This document shows positions 57,302 to 64,000 of a stretch of 64,000 nt of DNA, piece by piece (position 1 is the first letter of the stretch; each line of letters opens with the position of its first letter). Location of the stretch: positions 1,798,001 through 1,862,000 of the forward strand of contig NZ_CP145608.1 in NCBI RefSeq assembly GCF_036884295.1. The letters run 5' to 3'. The DNA is from Brochothrix thermosphacta DSM 20171 = FSL F6-1036 (GTDB taxonomy: Bacteria > Bacillota > Bacilli > Lactobacillales > Listeriaceae). The notes beneath the pieces were generated by a model. It did not search any database and was not told the origin of the DNA. It worked only from the letters and a program-made list of their open reading frames with translations. Made by a program: the position numbers and the translations under genes.

Positions 57302-57940
57302 GTGTTTAAAAAACTCGATGGCTTCACTTTAAAGTTGATTGCGTTATTATCAATGACGATTGATCATATCGGTGTTTTCTTTTACTTGGATTCCGGTTGG
57401 CGCATTGTCGGCCGATTAGCGTTTCCAATTTTCGCTTTCTTATTAACGGAAGGGTATCGTCATACCCACAATCGTAAAAAATATTTTCTAACAATCGCCT
57501 TATCAGGTGTTATCATGCAAATCCCTCTTTTCTTTATGCAAGAACCAATGTTTAATATCTTTTTAACTTTGGCGCTTGGGATGCTCGCGTTATATGGCAT
57601 TGAGTTTAAAAACTACTTCTTAGTCGGACTCATTTTACTGAGTGCTTGGATTTTTCCATTCGATTATGGTTTGTATGGTATTTTACTGATTATTGGTTCT
57701 TACCTATTGAAAAATCGTTGGCTGTTATTTTCCATCTATAGTTTAGCAATTGCTTTTTTAAGCCAATACACAGACCATCTTAGTGTTATTCAGCTTTATG
57801 CTATCGCGGCGTTACCTTTTATTTACATGTACAATGGGCAACGTGGTCGCAGTTGGAAATGGTTTTTTTACATTTATTACCCCCTGCATATCATTATAAT
57901 TAACATCCTTGCAACGCTAGTGATGTATCTAAAACAATAG
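57302..57940 (+). CDS. TraX family membrane protein
   Basis: Polytopic membrane protein of 212 residues with about seven helices. It begins FKKLDGFTLKLIALLSMTID, with GRLAFPIFAFLLTEGYRHT near residue 40 and YYPLHIIII near the C-terminus, matching the TraX family (named for F-pilin acetylation). Chromosomal homologues are common, and their substrates are unknown. The start is GTG at 57302 after GAGG. It is 18 bp ahead of the next gene, so the two are probably cotranscribed. Confidence 0.85.
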   Translation: MFKKLDGFTLKLIALLSMTIDHIGVFFYLDSGWRIVGRLAFPIFAFLLTEGYRHTHNRKKYFLTIALSGVIMQIPLFFMQEPMFNIFLTLALGMLALYGIEFKNYFLVGLILLSAWIFPFDYGLYGILLIIGSYLLKNRWLLFSIYSLAIAFLSQYTDHLSVIQLYAIAALPFIYMYNGQRGRSWKWFFYIYYPLHIIIINILATLVMYLKQ

Positions 57941-57958
57941 ATTGAGAGGTTAACAACT

Positions 57959-59146
57959 ATGTTTCAACACGTCGTACTCAAACAATTGCAAAATATTGCT
58001 GATGGAAAATTTGGTTTGGAACGAGAAAACTTGCGAGTGACAGCTTCAGGACGTCTTGCAATGACTCCGCATCCCAAATCACTAGGCGATAAGTGTTGCA
58101 ACCCAGAAATAACAACCGATTTTTCTGAAAGTCAGATTGAAATTGTCTCACCTGCTGTCTCTTCAGTTGAAGCACTTTTACCTGAAATCAGCCGCATCAA
58201 CGCTAAGGTGAAAAAAGGACTGGAAGATGAGTATTTGTGGATGCAAAGCGTTCCTCCTTGTCATTTACCGCCCGAAGATAAAATTCCACTGGCGCAGTTT
58301 GGTGTTCCTGGTGACGTTATCTATGAAAAAACAGAGTATCGTATGTATCTTGCTGCTAAGTACGGTAGTTATAAGCAATTGTACTCCGGTATTCATTTCA
58401 ACTTTTCGTTTGACGAGGATCAATTGAATGAACTACTATCACTGGAACAACGTAATGATTTTTATATTCGATTAATGGCACAAGCTTTAAAATATCGTTA
58501 CTTCTTAACGTTTGCACTAGCAGCAAGCCCTAAAACAATTAACGGTACGACCTATCGTTCTGCTCGCTTAGGAAAAGAAGGTTATCATAATACGCAGCCA
58601 ATACTGTTAGATTATAGCGATACAGCCTCTTATCTCTGTTCTCTCAAAAAGGTGATTGATTCAGGCGTCATTGAAGGCTCTCGTGAACTTTATGAGTTGG
58701 TTCGTGCAAAAGGCACTAATATGGATGAGTTTAATTCACTTAAAGCTGAAATCAATCGAATTGAATTACGATTACCTGATTTAAATCCGTTTTATCCAGA
58801 TGGTATTAATCCTGCCGATTTATATGTTATGCACCTTTATATTAAGTGGTGTAGCGGGTTAATCAACGATAGTTATACTGATGAAGAACAACTAATAGCT
58901 TCACAGTTATCGTTTGAAGCTTCGGAGTTAGATCTCACAGTGGCTGTTGAACATAAAATTAAAGCAATCTTTGATGCTCTTTTCGTTTATTTAGAGAACG
59001 CAGGGTTACCTTCTATTTATCATCAAAGTTTATTAGAAGCCTATGACCGATTCTTATACCCTAAAAAACGTTATGCTGAAAAATTATTACACGCTTATTC
59101 TGAAAGTTCATTTGAACAATTCAATTTAGAACACTCTATTAAATAA
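57959..59146 (+). CDS. Glutamate-cysteine ligase-like protein, short form
   Basis: Resembles the gamma-glutamylcysteine synthetase domain of GshA/GshF. FGLERENLRVT near residue 19, NPEITTDFSESQIEIVSP near 44 and GIHFNFSF near 146 correspond to substrate and ATP/Mg sites. It has 395 residues, shorter than typical GshA (about 500), and lacks the ATP-grasp half of the bifunctional GshF found in Listeria. A terminator follows directly, so no second domain is encoded here. It may make gamma-glutamylcysteine only, or be a divergent carboxylate-amine ligase. Confidence 0.8.
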   Translation: MFQHVVLKQLQNIADGKFGLERENLRVTASGRLAMTPHPKSLGDKCCNPEITTDFSESQIEIVSPAVSSVEALLPEISRINAKVKKGLEDEYLWMQSVPPCHLPPEDKIPLAQFGVPGDVIYEKTEYRMYLAAKYGSYKQLYSGIHFNFSFDEDQLNELLSLEQRNDFYIRLMAQALKYRYFLTFALAASPKTINGTTYRSARLGKEGYHNTQPILLDYSDTASYLCSLKKVIDSGVIEGSRELYELVRAKGTNMDEFNSLKAEINRIELRLPDLNPFYPDGINPADLYVMHLYIKWCSGLINDSYTDEEQLIASQLSFEASELDLTVAVEHKIKAIFDALFVYLENAGLPSIYHQSLLEAYDRFLYPKKRYAEKLLHAYSESSFEQFNLEHSIK

Positions 59147-59150
59147 CAGA

Positions 59151-59196
59151 AACGAAATTCCTATCGCTACTTTAAGATAAGAATTTCGTTTTTATT
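59151..59196 (+). terminator. Terminator of the GCL-like gene
   Basis: AACGAAATTC and GAATTTCGTT stem with a 20-nt loop, followed by TTTATTTTG. Confidence 0.82.
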
Positions 59197-59293
59197 TTGC
59201 CTAAAACATTGCGGTGAAACCTTTTAATAATAGCGTTTGATAACTTCTTTATAAAAGATTTTTAATTCTGATGTAAAAACTCGGATTTATTTC

Positions 59294-59322
59294 TTGTACA
59301 ATCCTTATCTGCTATGTATAAT
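59294..59322 (+). promoter_or_regulatory. Promoter of the oppA-like gene
   Basis: TTGTAC (59294-59299), 17 bp, TATAAT (59317-59322), about 31 bp upstream of the ATG. Confidence 0.72.
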
Positions 59323-59353
59323 ACTATTATCATAGAGTAAAGGAGCGAATTAC

Positions 59354-61003
59354 ATGTCTAAAAAAAGCATATTTTTGATAGCGATCATCAGTATATTAAC
59401 CTTGGTCCTTGCTGCTTGTGGTTCAAACAATGCAGCCCCTGAAAAAAAATCAAATAATACCACTAATAAATCAGTTCATTTTGTTGAAACTGAAGATTTA
59501 TTAACCCTTAATACAACTAATGAAGAGGATTTCGCAAGTTTCACAGCACAAAATCAAGTTTTAGAAGGATTGTATTCTCTCGATAAACAAGATAATGTTA
59601 TCCCTGCAGTTGCTAAGTCATTGCCTAAAATTAGTGCTGATAAGAAAACATATACCATTCAATTACGAGATGACGCTAAATGGTCTGATGGTTCAGCAGT
59701 CACAGCAAAAGACTTTGTTTATGCATGGCAACGTGCTGTCTCACCTAAAACTGCACCTTCTTATTCAATTTTATTTGTAAATAGCATTAAAAATGCAAAA
59801 GAAGTAAATGAAGGAAAATTAAAAAGCAGTGAACTTGGCGTTAAGGCTGTCAATGACTATGAGTTACAAATCGAATTGATTAAACCCATCAGTTACTTCC
59901 CGTCACTTTTAAGTTTCCAAACTTTTTTTCCAATTAAACAAAGCTACCTAGAAAAACAAGGGGATAAATATGGAACATCAAGTGCCACAACTTTATACAA
60001 TGGCCCTTTCACACTCAAAGGTTGGAGTGCTAGTGGCGATGGTTGGACTTATGTTAAAAACAAAAATTACTGGGATGCTAAAAATGTCAAAGTTGATGAC
60101 ATTAAAGTATCCGTTGTGAAAAATACAGGTACCGCCGTTAATCTTTATCAAAGTGGCGATGTTGATCGTGTCGTATTAGATGGTGAATTTGCTAAACAAT
60201 ATCGTGGCTCTAAAGATTTCCAAAATGAAAAAGATGCCCTTGTTGCTTATTTGCGTTTAAATGAAACTAAAGAGTCACCTTTAAAAAATAAAGACTTACG
60301 AAAAGCTGTCAGCTTAGCAATTAACAAAGAAACGCTTGTTAACAAAATTCTCGATGATGGTTCTTTTGTAGCTGACGGTTTTATTCCTAAAAATTTCATT
60401 AATAACCCAGAGACAAATGCTGAGTTTAGAACGGATGCTGGTACATTACAAAAACAAGACTTAAAAGAAGCTCAAACAGCATGGAAAGCAGCTCAAAAAT
60501 CTTTAGGTAAAGACAAAATTAATCTTGTATACCTTACATCTGATAGCGACACAGATAAAAAAATCGCTGAATATATCACAGATCAACTTCAAAAAGACTT
60601 ACCAGGTTTAACTGTTGAAATTAAAGCTTTACCAAGTAAAAACAAACAGCAAGCTTATTTCGAAGGAGATTATGACATTTCAGATGGTGCTTGGATGCCT
60701 GATTATAAAGATGCTACGACTTATCTTAATATTTTCGAATCTAAAAGTAGTCAAAATTACATTGGTTTTAAAAATACAACCTATGACCAATTATTAAATG
60801 ATGCTGATAATAAAAACGCGGGTAACGATGAAGCACGCTGGAAAAACTTAGTGGCTGCTGAAAACATTCTTGTAAATAAAGAGTATGCCATCACACCACT
60901 CTATCAAAAACAAACAGCATTGTTACAAAAAGATCGTGTTGCTAATGTAGTAAAACATAACTTTGGTTCACCTTATAGTTATAAATATATCACTGTAAAA
61001 TAA
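59354..61003 (+). CDS. oppA: Oligopeptide ABC transporter substrate-binding lipoprotein
   Basis: Extracytoplasmic solute-binding protein of family 5. The signal peptide ends in a lipobox, LVLAACGS (Cys21), so it is lipid-anchored. Family blocks include DAKWSDGSAVTAKDFVYAWQ near residue 110, YNGPFTLKGW near 215 and LRKAVSLAINKETLVNKIL near 315. The length is 549 residues. AAGGAG precedes the ATG. No permease or ATPase genes are adjacent, so it is an orphan that may feed an Opp system encoded elsewhere, or bind pheromone-like peptides. Confidence 0.92.
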   Translation: MSKKSIFLIAIISILTLVLAACGSNNAAPEKKSNNTTNKSVHFVETEDLLTLNTTNEEDFASFTAQNQVLEGLYSLDKQDNVIPAVAKSLPKISADKKTYTIQLRDDAKWSDGSAVTAKDFVYAWQRAVSPKTAPSYSILFVNSIKNAKEVNEGKLKSSELGVKAVNDYELQIELIKPISYFPSLLSFQTFFPIKQSYLEKQGDKYGTSSATTLYNGPFTLKGWSASGDGWTYVKNKNYWDAKNVKVDDIKVSVVKNTGTAVNLYQSGDVDRVVLDGEFAKQYRGSKDFQNEKDALVAYLRLNETKESPLKNKDLRKAVSLAINKETLVNKILDDGSFVADGFIPKNFINNPETNAEFRTDAGTLQKQDLKEAQTAWKAAQKSLGKDKINLVYLTSDSDTDKKIAEYITDQLQKDLPGLTVEIKALPSKNKQQAYFEGDYDISDGAWMPDYKDATTYLNIFESKSSQNYIGFKNTTYDQLLNDADNKNAGNDEARWKNLVAAENILVNKEYAITPLYQKQTALLQKDRVANVVKHNFGSPYSYKYITVK

Positions 61004-61004
61004 C

Positions 61005-61039
61005 AAAAAAACGTATCGCTAAACAGCGATACGTTTTTT
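61005..61039 (+). terminator. Terminator copy 1 after oppA, bidirectional
   Basis: ACGTATCGCT-AAAC-AGCGATACGT perfect 10-bp stem (61011-61034) flanked by A and T runs on both sides, so it can work on both strands. Confidence 0.92.
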
Positions 61040-61235
61040 ACTGAATACAAACGGCAAACCTAGGTCGTTACTCCTCACTCACATAGGATTACGTACCATC
61101 AGTACGCGCACCGTTGTTCGCTTGTCTTTCCTACTATCTTAGCATTTGTCTTTAGTCTACTAATCTTTTGAAAAAGGATTTTAAGTGAACTATAAAAGAG
61201 ATAACAGTTTAATTTTACTTTTTCTACAACCTGAA
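61040..61235. other. Structured segment between duplicated terminators
   Basis: About 195 bp with no gene. The part at 61050-61115 is GC-richer than its surroundings and can fold as a three-way junction: AACGG (61050-61054) with CCGTT (61111-61115), enclosing CCTA/TAGG (61059-61062 with 61084-61087) and ACGTAC/GTACGC (61091-61096 with 61102-61107). It may be a small RNA, a non-coding repeat element, or the 3' UTR of the Rex-like gene. Confidence 0.45.
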
Positions 61236-61265
61236 ACGTATCGCTAAACAGCGATACGTTTTTTT
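61236..61265 (+). terminator. Terminator copy 2, beside the rex-like gene
   Basis: Identical 24-bp hairpin to copy 1, including the AA before it and the T-run after it (about 31 bp identical), located 225 bp downstream. The U-tract favours the plus strand; on the minus strand only TTTCAGG follows. Confidence 0.8.
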
Positions 61266-61270
61266 GAAAA

Positions 61271-61936
61271 CTATTCTGTTTTTTCTAATTGCGAGGCCAA
61301 TGTTTGCACACGACTATTTAATGAAAAAAGGATTTGCAGTTCCTCAGCAAAATCAATCGTGCGTACTAAAACAGTTTTTGGTGCGTGAATTGCCACTGCA
61401 CTAAAATTCAAAATTGTTGTGATTGATGTTCCTGGGATTTTTCCCATCAACTGTGTCGCTTCATCACCAGAACAGGCAATCAACAAAGTTTCAATCTGTT
61501 TTTCTTCTATTATTTTTTTGAAATCACTAATGCTATATATCGGAACACCATTTTCAATTGTGCCCACCTCATTATCAGTAAAATCAAATGCACAACTCAC
61601 TGACATATTGGCTGCACTAAAACTAGGATAGTGTAACAATGATTTCCCCAATAAATCCATGCCCACAACTGCCATCAAACGACTATGTGTATCTGAAAAA
61701 AGATCCTCAAAAAATGTCATTAAACTTTCTACACTATAGCCGTACCCTTTCTTTCCTAACGCCCCAAAATAAGAAAGATCACGGCGCACAGTTGCTGCCT
61801 CAATCCGAAGATCTTTACTTATCTCTTTTGATGAGACACGATCTATCTGATTGTTTTCCAATGTTTTTACATACTGATAATACAAACCCATACGCTTTGC
61901 CGATGCTTTAGGTATATCAGGGTATTTGTTAAACAA
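61271..61936 (-). CDS. rex: Rex-family redox-sensing repressor, divergent
   Basis: N-terminal winged-helix domain (about 10-75; YYQYVKTLENNQIDRVSSKE, AATVRRDLSYFGALGKKGYG), then a Rossmann domain and the C-terminal domain-swapped helix (RTIDFAEELQILFS). Rex senses NADH/NAD+ and represses fermentation and respiration genes. The dinucleotide loop, usually VGVGNLG, reads VGMDLLG here: the second Gly is Asp. NAD(H) sensing may therefore be altered. The start is TTG at 61936 with AAAGGAG 8 nt upstream. The length is 221 residues. Confidence 0.85.
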   Translation of the reverse strand: MFNKYPDIPKASAKRMGLYYQYVKTLENNQIDRVSSKEISKDLRIEAATVRRDLSYFGALGKKGYGYSVESLMTFFEDLFSDTHSRLMAVVGMDLLGKSLLHYPSFSAANMSVSCAFDFTDNEVGTIENGVPIYSISDFKKIIEEKQIETLLIACSGDEATQLMGKIPGTSITTILNFSAVAIHAPKTVLVRTIDFAEELQILFSLNSRVQTLASQLEKTE

Positions 61937-62097
61937 GGTACCACTCCTTTGTTTGAACGATTCAATTCGTTAATACCATTGTATAGGTATTTATTAAATT
62001 TGGCTAGATAGCATCGTCATATAATGTTGTTAATTGTGTACGTTCCCTTTTACGAGAAAATCAGTTAAACTAATAAGAGAGAAGGATGTGTGCTTAC

Positions 62098-64000
62098 ATG
62101 ATATTATTACAAGTTAGTCAACTTACAAAACTATTCGGAGCCGAACCTGTGCTCGAAAATATACAGTTGGAAATCCAAACAAATGATCGAATTGCCTTAG
62201 TTGGTAAAAATGGTGCTGGTAAATCAACCTTATTAAAAATAATCGCTGGACAAATTTCATACGATACAGGTCAGATTAGTAAACCTAAAGATGTTACCAT
62301 TGGTTATCTAGCTCAAAATACTGGCTTGGAATCTGATCGTACGATTTGGGATGAGATGCTGACCGTTTTTGAACCCTTAAAAAAAATGGAAACCAAAATG
62401 CGTTCCTTAGAAGAACAACTTGCAACGCCAGCTGTTTATGAAGATAGTGAACGTTATCAGCAAGTATCTTCCCAATATGATATTTTGCAACATGATTTTA
62501 AAGAACAAGGTGGTTATCAATACGAATCTGATATTCGCTCAATCTTACACGGTTTCCGTTTTTATGAAGAGCGTTATAATCAAGTGATTAATAGTCTTTC
62601 AGGGGGCCAAAAAACACGCTTGGCCTTAGCAAAACTGCTACTCTCCAAAAATGACATTTTAATTTTAGATGAACCGACTAACCATTTAGATATCGAGACA
62701 TTAACATGGTTAGAGGATTACCTCTCTAACTATCGCGGTGCGTTACTTATCGTTTCACATGACCGTTATTTTCTAGATCGTGTGGTCAACCAAGTTTATA
62801 GCATTAGTCGTAAAAAATCGACGCATTATGTGGGTAACTATTCGCATTACCTCGAACAATATGCAGCTGATTTGGAAAAAGAATGGAAATTATTTGATAA
62901 ACAGCAAGATAAAATCGCTAAACTAGAAGATTTTGTTCAACGTAATATAGTGCGTGCATCCACAACTAAACGTGCCCAATCACGGCGTAAACAACTCGAT
63001 AAACTTGATCGTTTAGATAAACCTCAAGGTGATGAAAAAGCCGCACATTTTGGTTTTACGATTGATAAACCAAGTGGAAAAGATGCCCTTATAACAACAG
63101 ACTTATCGATTGGTTATGAAGGTACGCCTCTTTCCTCTAATTTGAATATTGATGTTAAACGCACTGATGCTATTGCTCTTGTCGGTCCTAATGGTGTTGG
63201 AAAGTCAACATTGTTAAAAACTTTAATCAAACAAATACCAGCATTAGCTGGCAGTTTCAATTTTGGCGCAAATACGGAGATTGGCTATTATGATCAAGAA
63301 ATAGCAACGATGAATAGTCGTCAAACTGTATTGGAAGAACTTTGGTCAGCTTATCCAAGCTTGGATGAAAAAATCATACGTACTATTTTGGGGTCTTTCC
63401 TCTTTACAGGCGATGATGTGAAAAAGGCTGTTAATATGTTGAGTGGTGGCGAAAAAGCTCGTCTAGCATTATCTAAATTAACGCTCCAACATGCCAATTT
63501 TCTGATTTTAGATGAACCTACTAACCATTTAGATATCGATAGTAAAGAAGTTTTAGAAAATGCTTTAATAGATTATGAAGGTACATTACTATTCGTTTCT
63601 CATGACCGTTATTTCATTAACCGTATTGCGAACAAAGTAATTGAATTATCTGCTGAAGACGCTGTTACCTATTTAGGAGACTATGATTATTATGTTGAAA
63701 AACTTGCCATTCAAACTGAACGCGCTGAGATTTTAGCGGCAGAAACTGAAGTAAAACAACAAATTGATACACCCAATGATCGCAAATTAAGCTACACAGA
63801 AGAAAAAGCAATTGCTCAACAAGCCCGAAAAAAGCAACGTGAAATCGAAGCTCTTGAACTGAAAATTGCAGAAACAGAAGAAACAATTGAAAAATTGGAA
63901 CATACACTTGCACAGCCAGAAGTATTTGGTGACGTGGCTCAAACACAAACCTATCATAAAGAGTTATTAGAGGCTCAAGCTATCTTAGAAAAACTATTTG
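62098..64000 (+). CDS. ABC-F family ATPase (partial, runs off window)
   Basis: Soluble twin-ATPase of the ABC-F translation-factor family, open to the window end (634 codons visible). Domain 1 has GKNGAGKST, LSGGQKTRL, ILDEPTNHLDIET and SHDRYFLD. The linker (about 240-320) is the ABC-F P-site tRNA interaction motif region. Domain 2 has GPNGVGKST, LSGGEKARL and LDEPTNHLDIDS. A charged coiled-coil extension starts near 555. Order and length resemble Bacillus YdiF, which also lies near rex (ydiH). GAAGGA precedes the ATG. It is divergent from the Rex-like gene. Confidence 0.93.
   Translation, partial: MILLQVSQLTKLFGAEPVLENIQLEIQTNDRIALVGKNGAGKSTLLKIIAGQISYDTGQISKPKDVTIGYLAQNTGLESDRTIWDEMLTVFEPLKKMETKMRSLEEQLATPAVYEDSERYQQVSSQYDILQHDFKEQGGYQYESDIRSILHGFRFYEERYNQVINSLSGGQKTRLALAKLLLSKNDILILDEPTNHLDIETLTWLEDYLSNYRGALLIVSHDRYFLDRVVNQVYSISRKKSTHYVGNYSHYLEQYAADLEKEWKLFDKQQDKIAKLEDFVQRNIVRASTTKRAQSRRKQLDKLDRLDKPQGDEKAAHFGFTIDKPSGKDALITTDLSIGYEGTPLSSNLNIDVKRTDAIALVGPNGVGKSTLLKTLIKQIPALAGSFNFGANTEIGYYDQEIATMNSRQTVLEELWSAYPSLDEKIIRTILGSFLFTGDDVKKAVNMLSGGEKARLALSKLTLQHANFLILDEPTNHLDIDSKEVLENALIDYEGTLLFVSHDRYFINRIANKVIELSAEDAVTYLGDYDYYVEKLAIQTERAEILAAETEVKQQIDTPNDRKLSYTEEKAIAQQARKKQREIEALELKIAETEETIEKLEHTLAQPEVFGDVAQTQTYHKELLEAQAILEKLF

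Noticed and set aside
61999-62025. Promoter for the ABC-F gene (TATAAT at 62020)
   Set aside because: The -10 is perfect, but no -35 lies at 16-18 bp; the closest (TTTGGC) is at 15 bp, so it was not listed as a feature.

Overview
The window looks like chromosomal DNA of a low-GC Gram-positive bacterium (Bacillota, order Bacillales). It contains a division and cell-wall (dcw) cluster, a pyc/ftsW/typA/suhB block, a pdh operon, a meso-DAP type MurE together with dapF, and haem A biosynthesis genes (ctaA/ctaB). Gene content resembles Listeria, but blocks that are far apart in Listeria are contiguous here in a Bacillus-like order, and spoVD/spoVE-type sporulation genes are missing from the dcw cluster. 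A Brochothrix-like member of Listeriaceae is the best guess. That is inference from gene order, not a database match.

Layout. 1-5.4 kb: ilvD-ilvB-ilvH-ilvC on the minus strand, behind a CodY-type box, a good promoter and a ribosome-mediated attenuator with a 17-residue leader peptide rich in Ile, Leu and Val. 5.5-8.6 kb: a cold-shock gene, a PAP2 phosphatase, dapF, and a repeat-rich gap without genes. 8.6-27.3 kb: ileS with a T-box leader, then the dcw cluster read on the minus strand (mraZ, rsmH, ftsL, pbpB, murE, mraY, murD, murG, divIB, ftsA, ftsZ, ylmE, sepF, yggT, ylmH, divIVA), with MraZ-type repeats at the head of the cluster. 27.5-35.2 kb: a DUF3397-like gene, rpmF, yceD, divergent tmcAL, ylbL, coaD, rsmD, ylbG, ylbF, a CAP-domain protein and ctaB. 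35.4-48.4 kb: divergent ctaA, then pycA, ftsW, ylaN, ylaI, typA, suhB, yktB, a CorA-type Mg transporter with an unusual leader, tandem repeats that look like small-RNA units, a hydrolase and yktA. 48.5-51 kb: accessory genes, namely a YczE-like membrane protein, a 62-residue helical protein, and an ABC exporter whose ATPase gene has an in-frame amber stop. 51.2-64 kb: pdhABCD, def, a TraX-like gene, a glutamate-cysteine ligase-like gene, an oppA lipoprotein, a Rex-like regulator and a divergent ABC-F gene cut by the window end.

How the genes fit together. Most are housekeeping genes: branched-chain amino acid synthesis, peptidoglycan precursor synthesis plus the divisome, CoA and haem synthesis, and the pyruvate node (PDH and pyruvate carboxylase). 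The most interesting signals are in non-coding or leader DNA. They are (i) the complete 1:2 / 2:3 / 3:4 attenuator of the ilv operon, (ii) a 38-codon leader ORF with an EPDP motif embedded in a three-tier hairpin just ahead of the CorA-type gene, (iii) 123-bp tandem units that each carry a terminator hairpin followed by a promoter-like sequence, (iv) two families of intergenic repeats upstream of dapF, and (v) a structured segment bracketed by two identical terminator hairpins next to a Rex-like protein with an altered dinucleotide-binding motif. No rRNA, tRNA, CRISPR array, insertion sequence or prophage was recognised.
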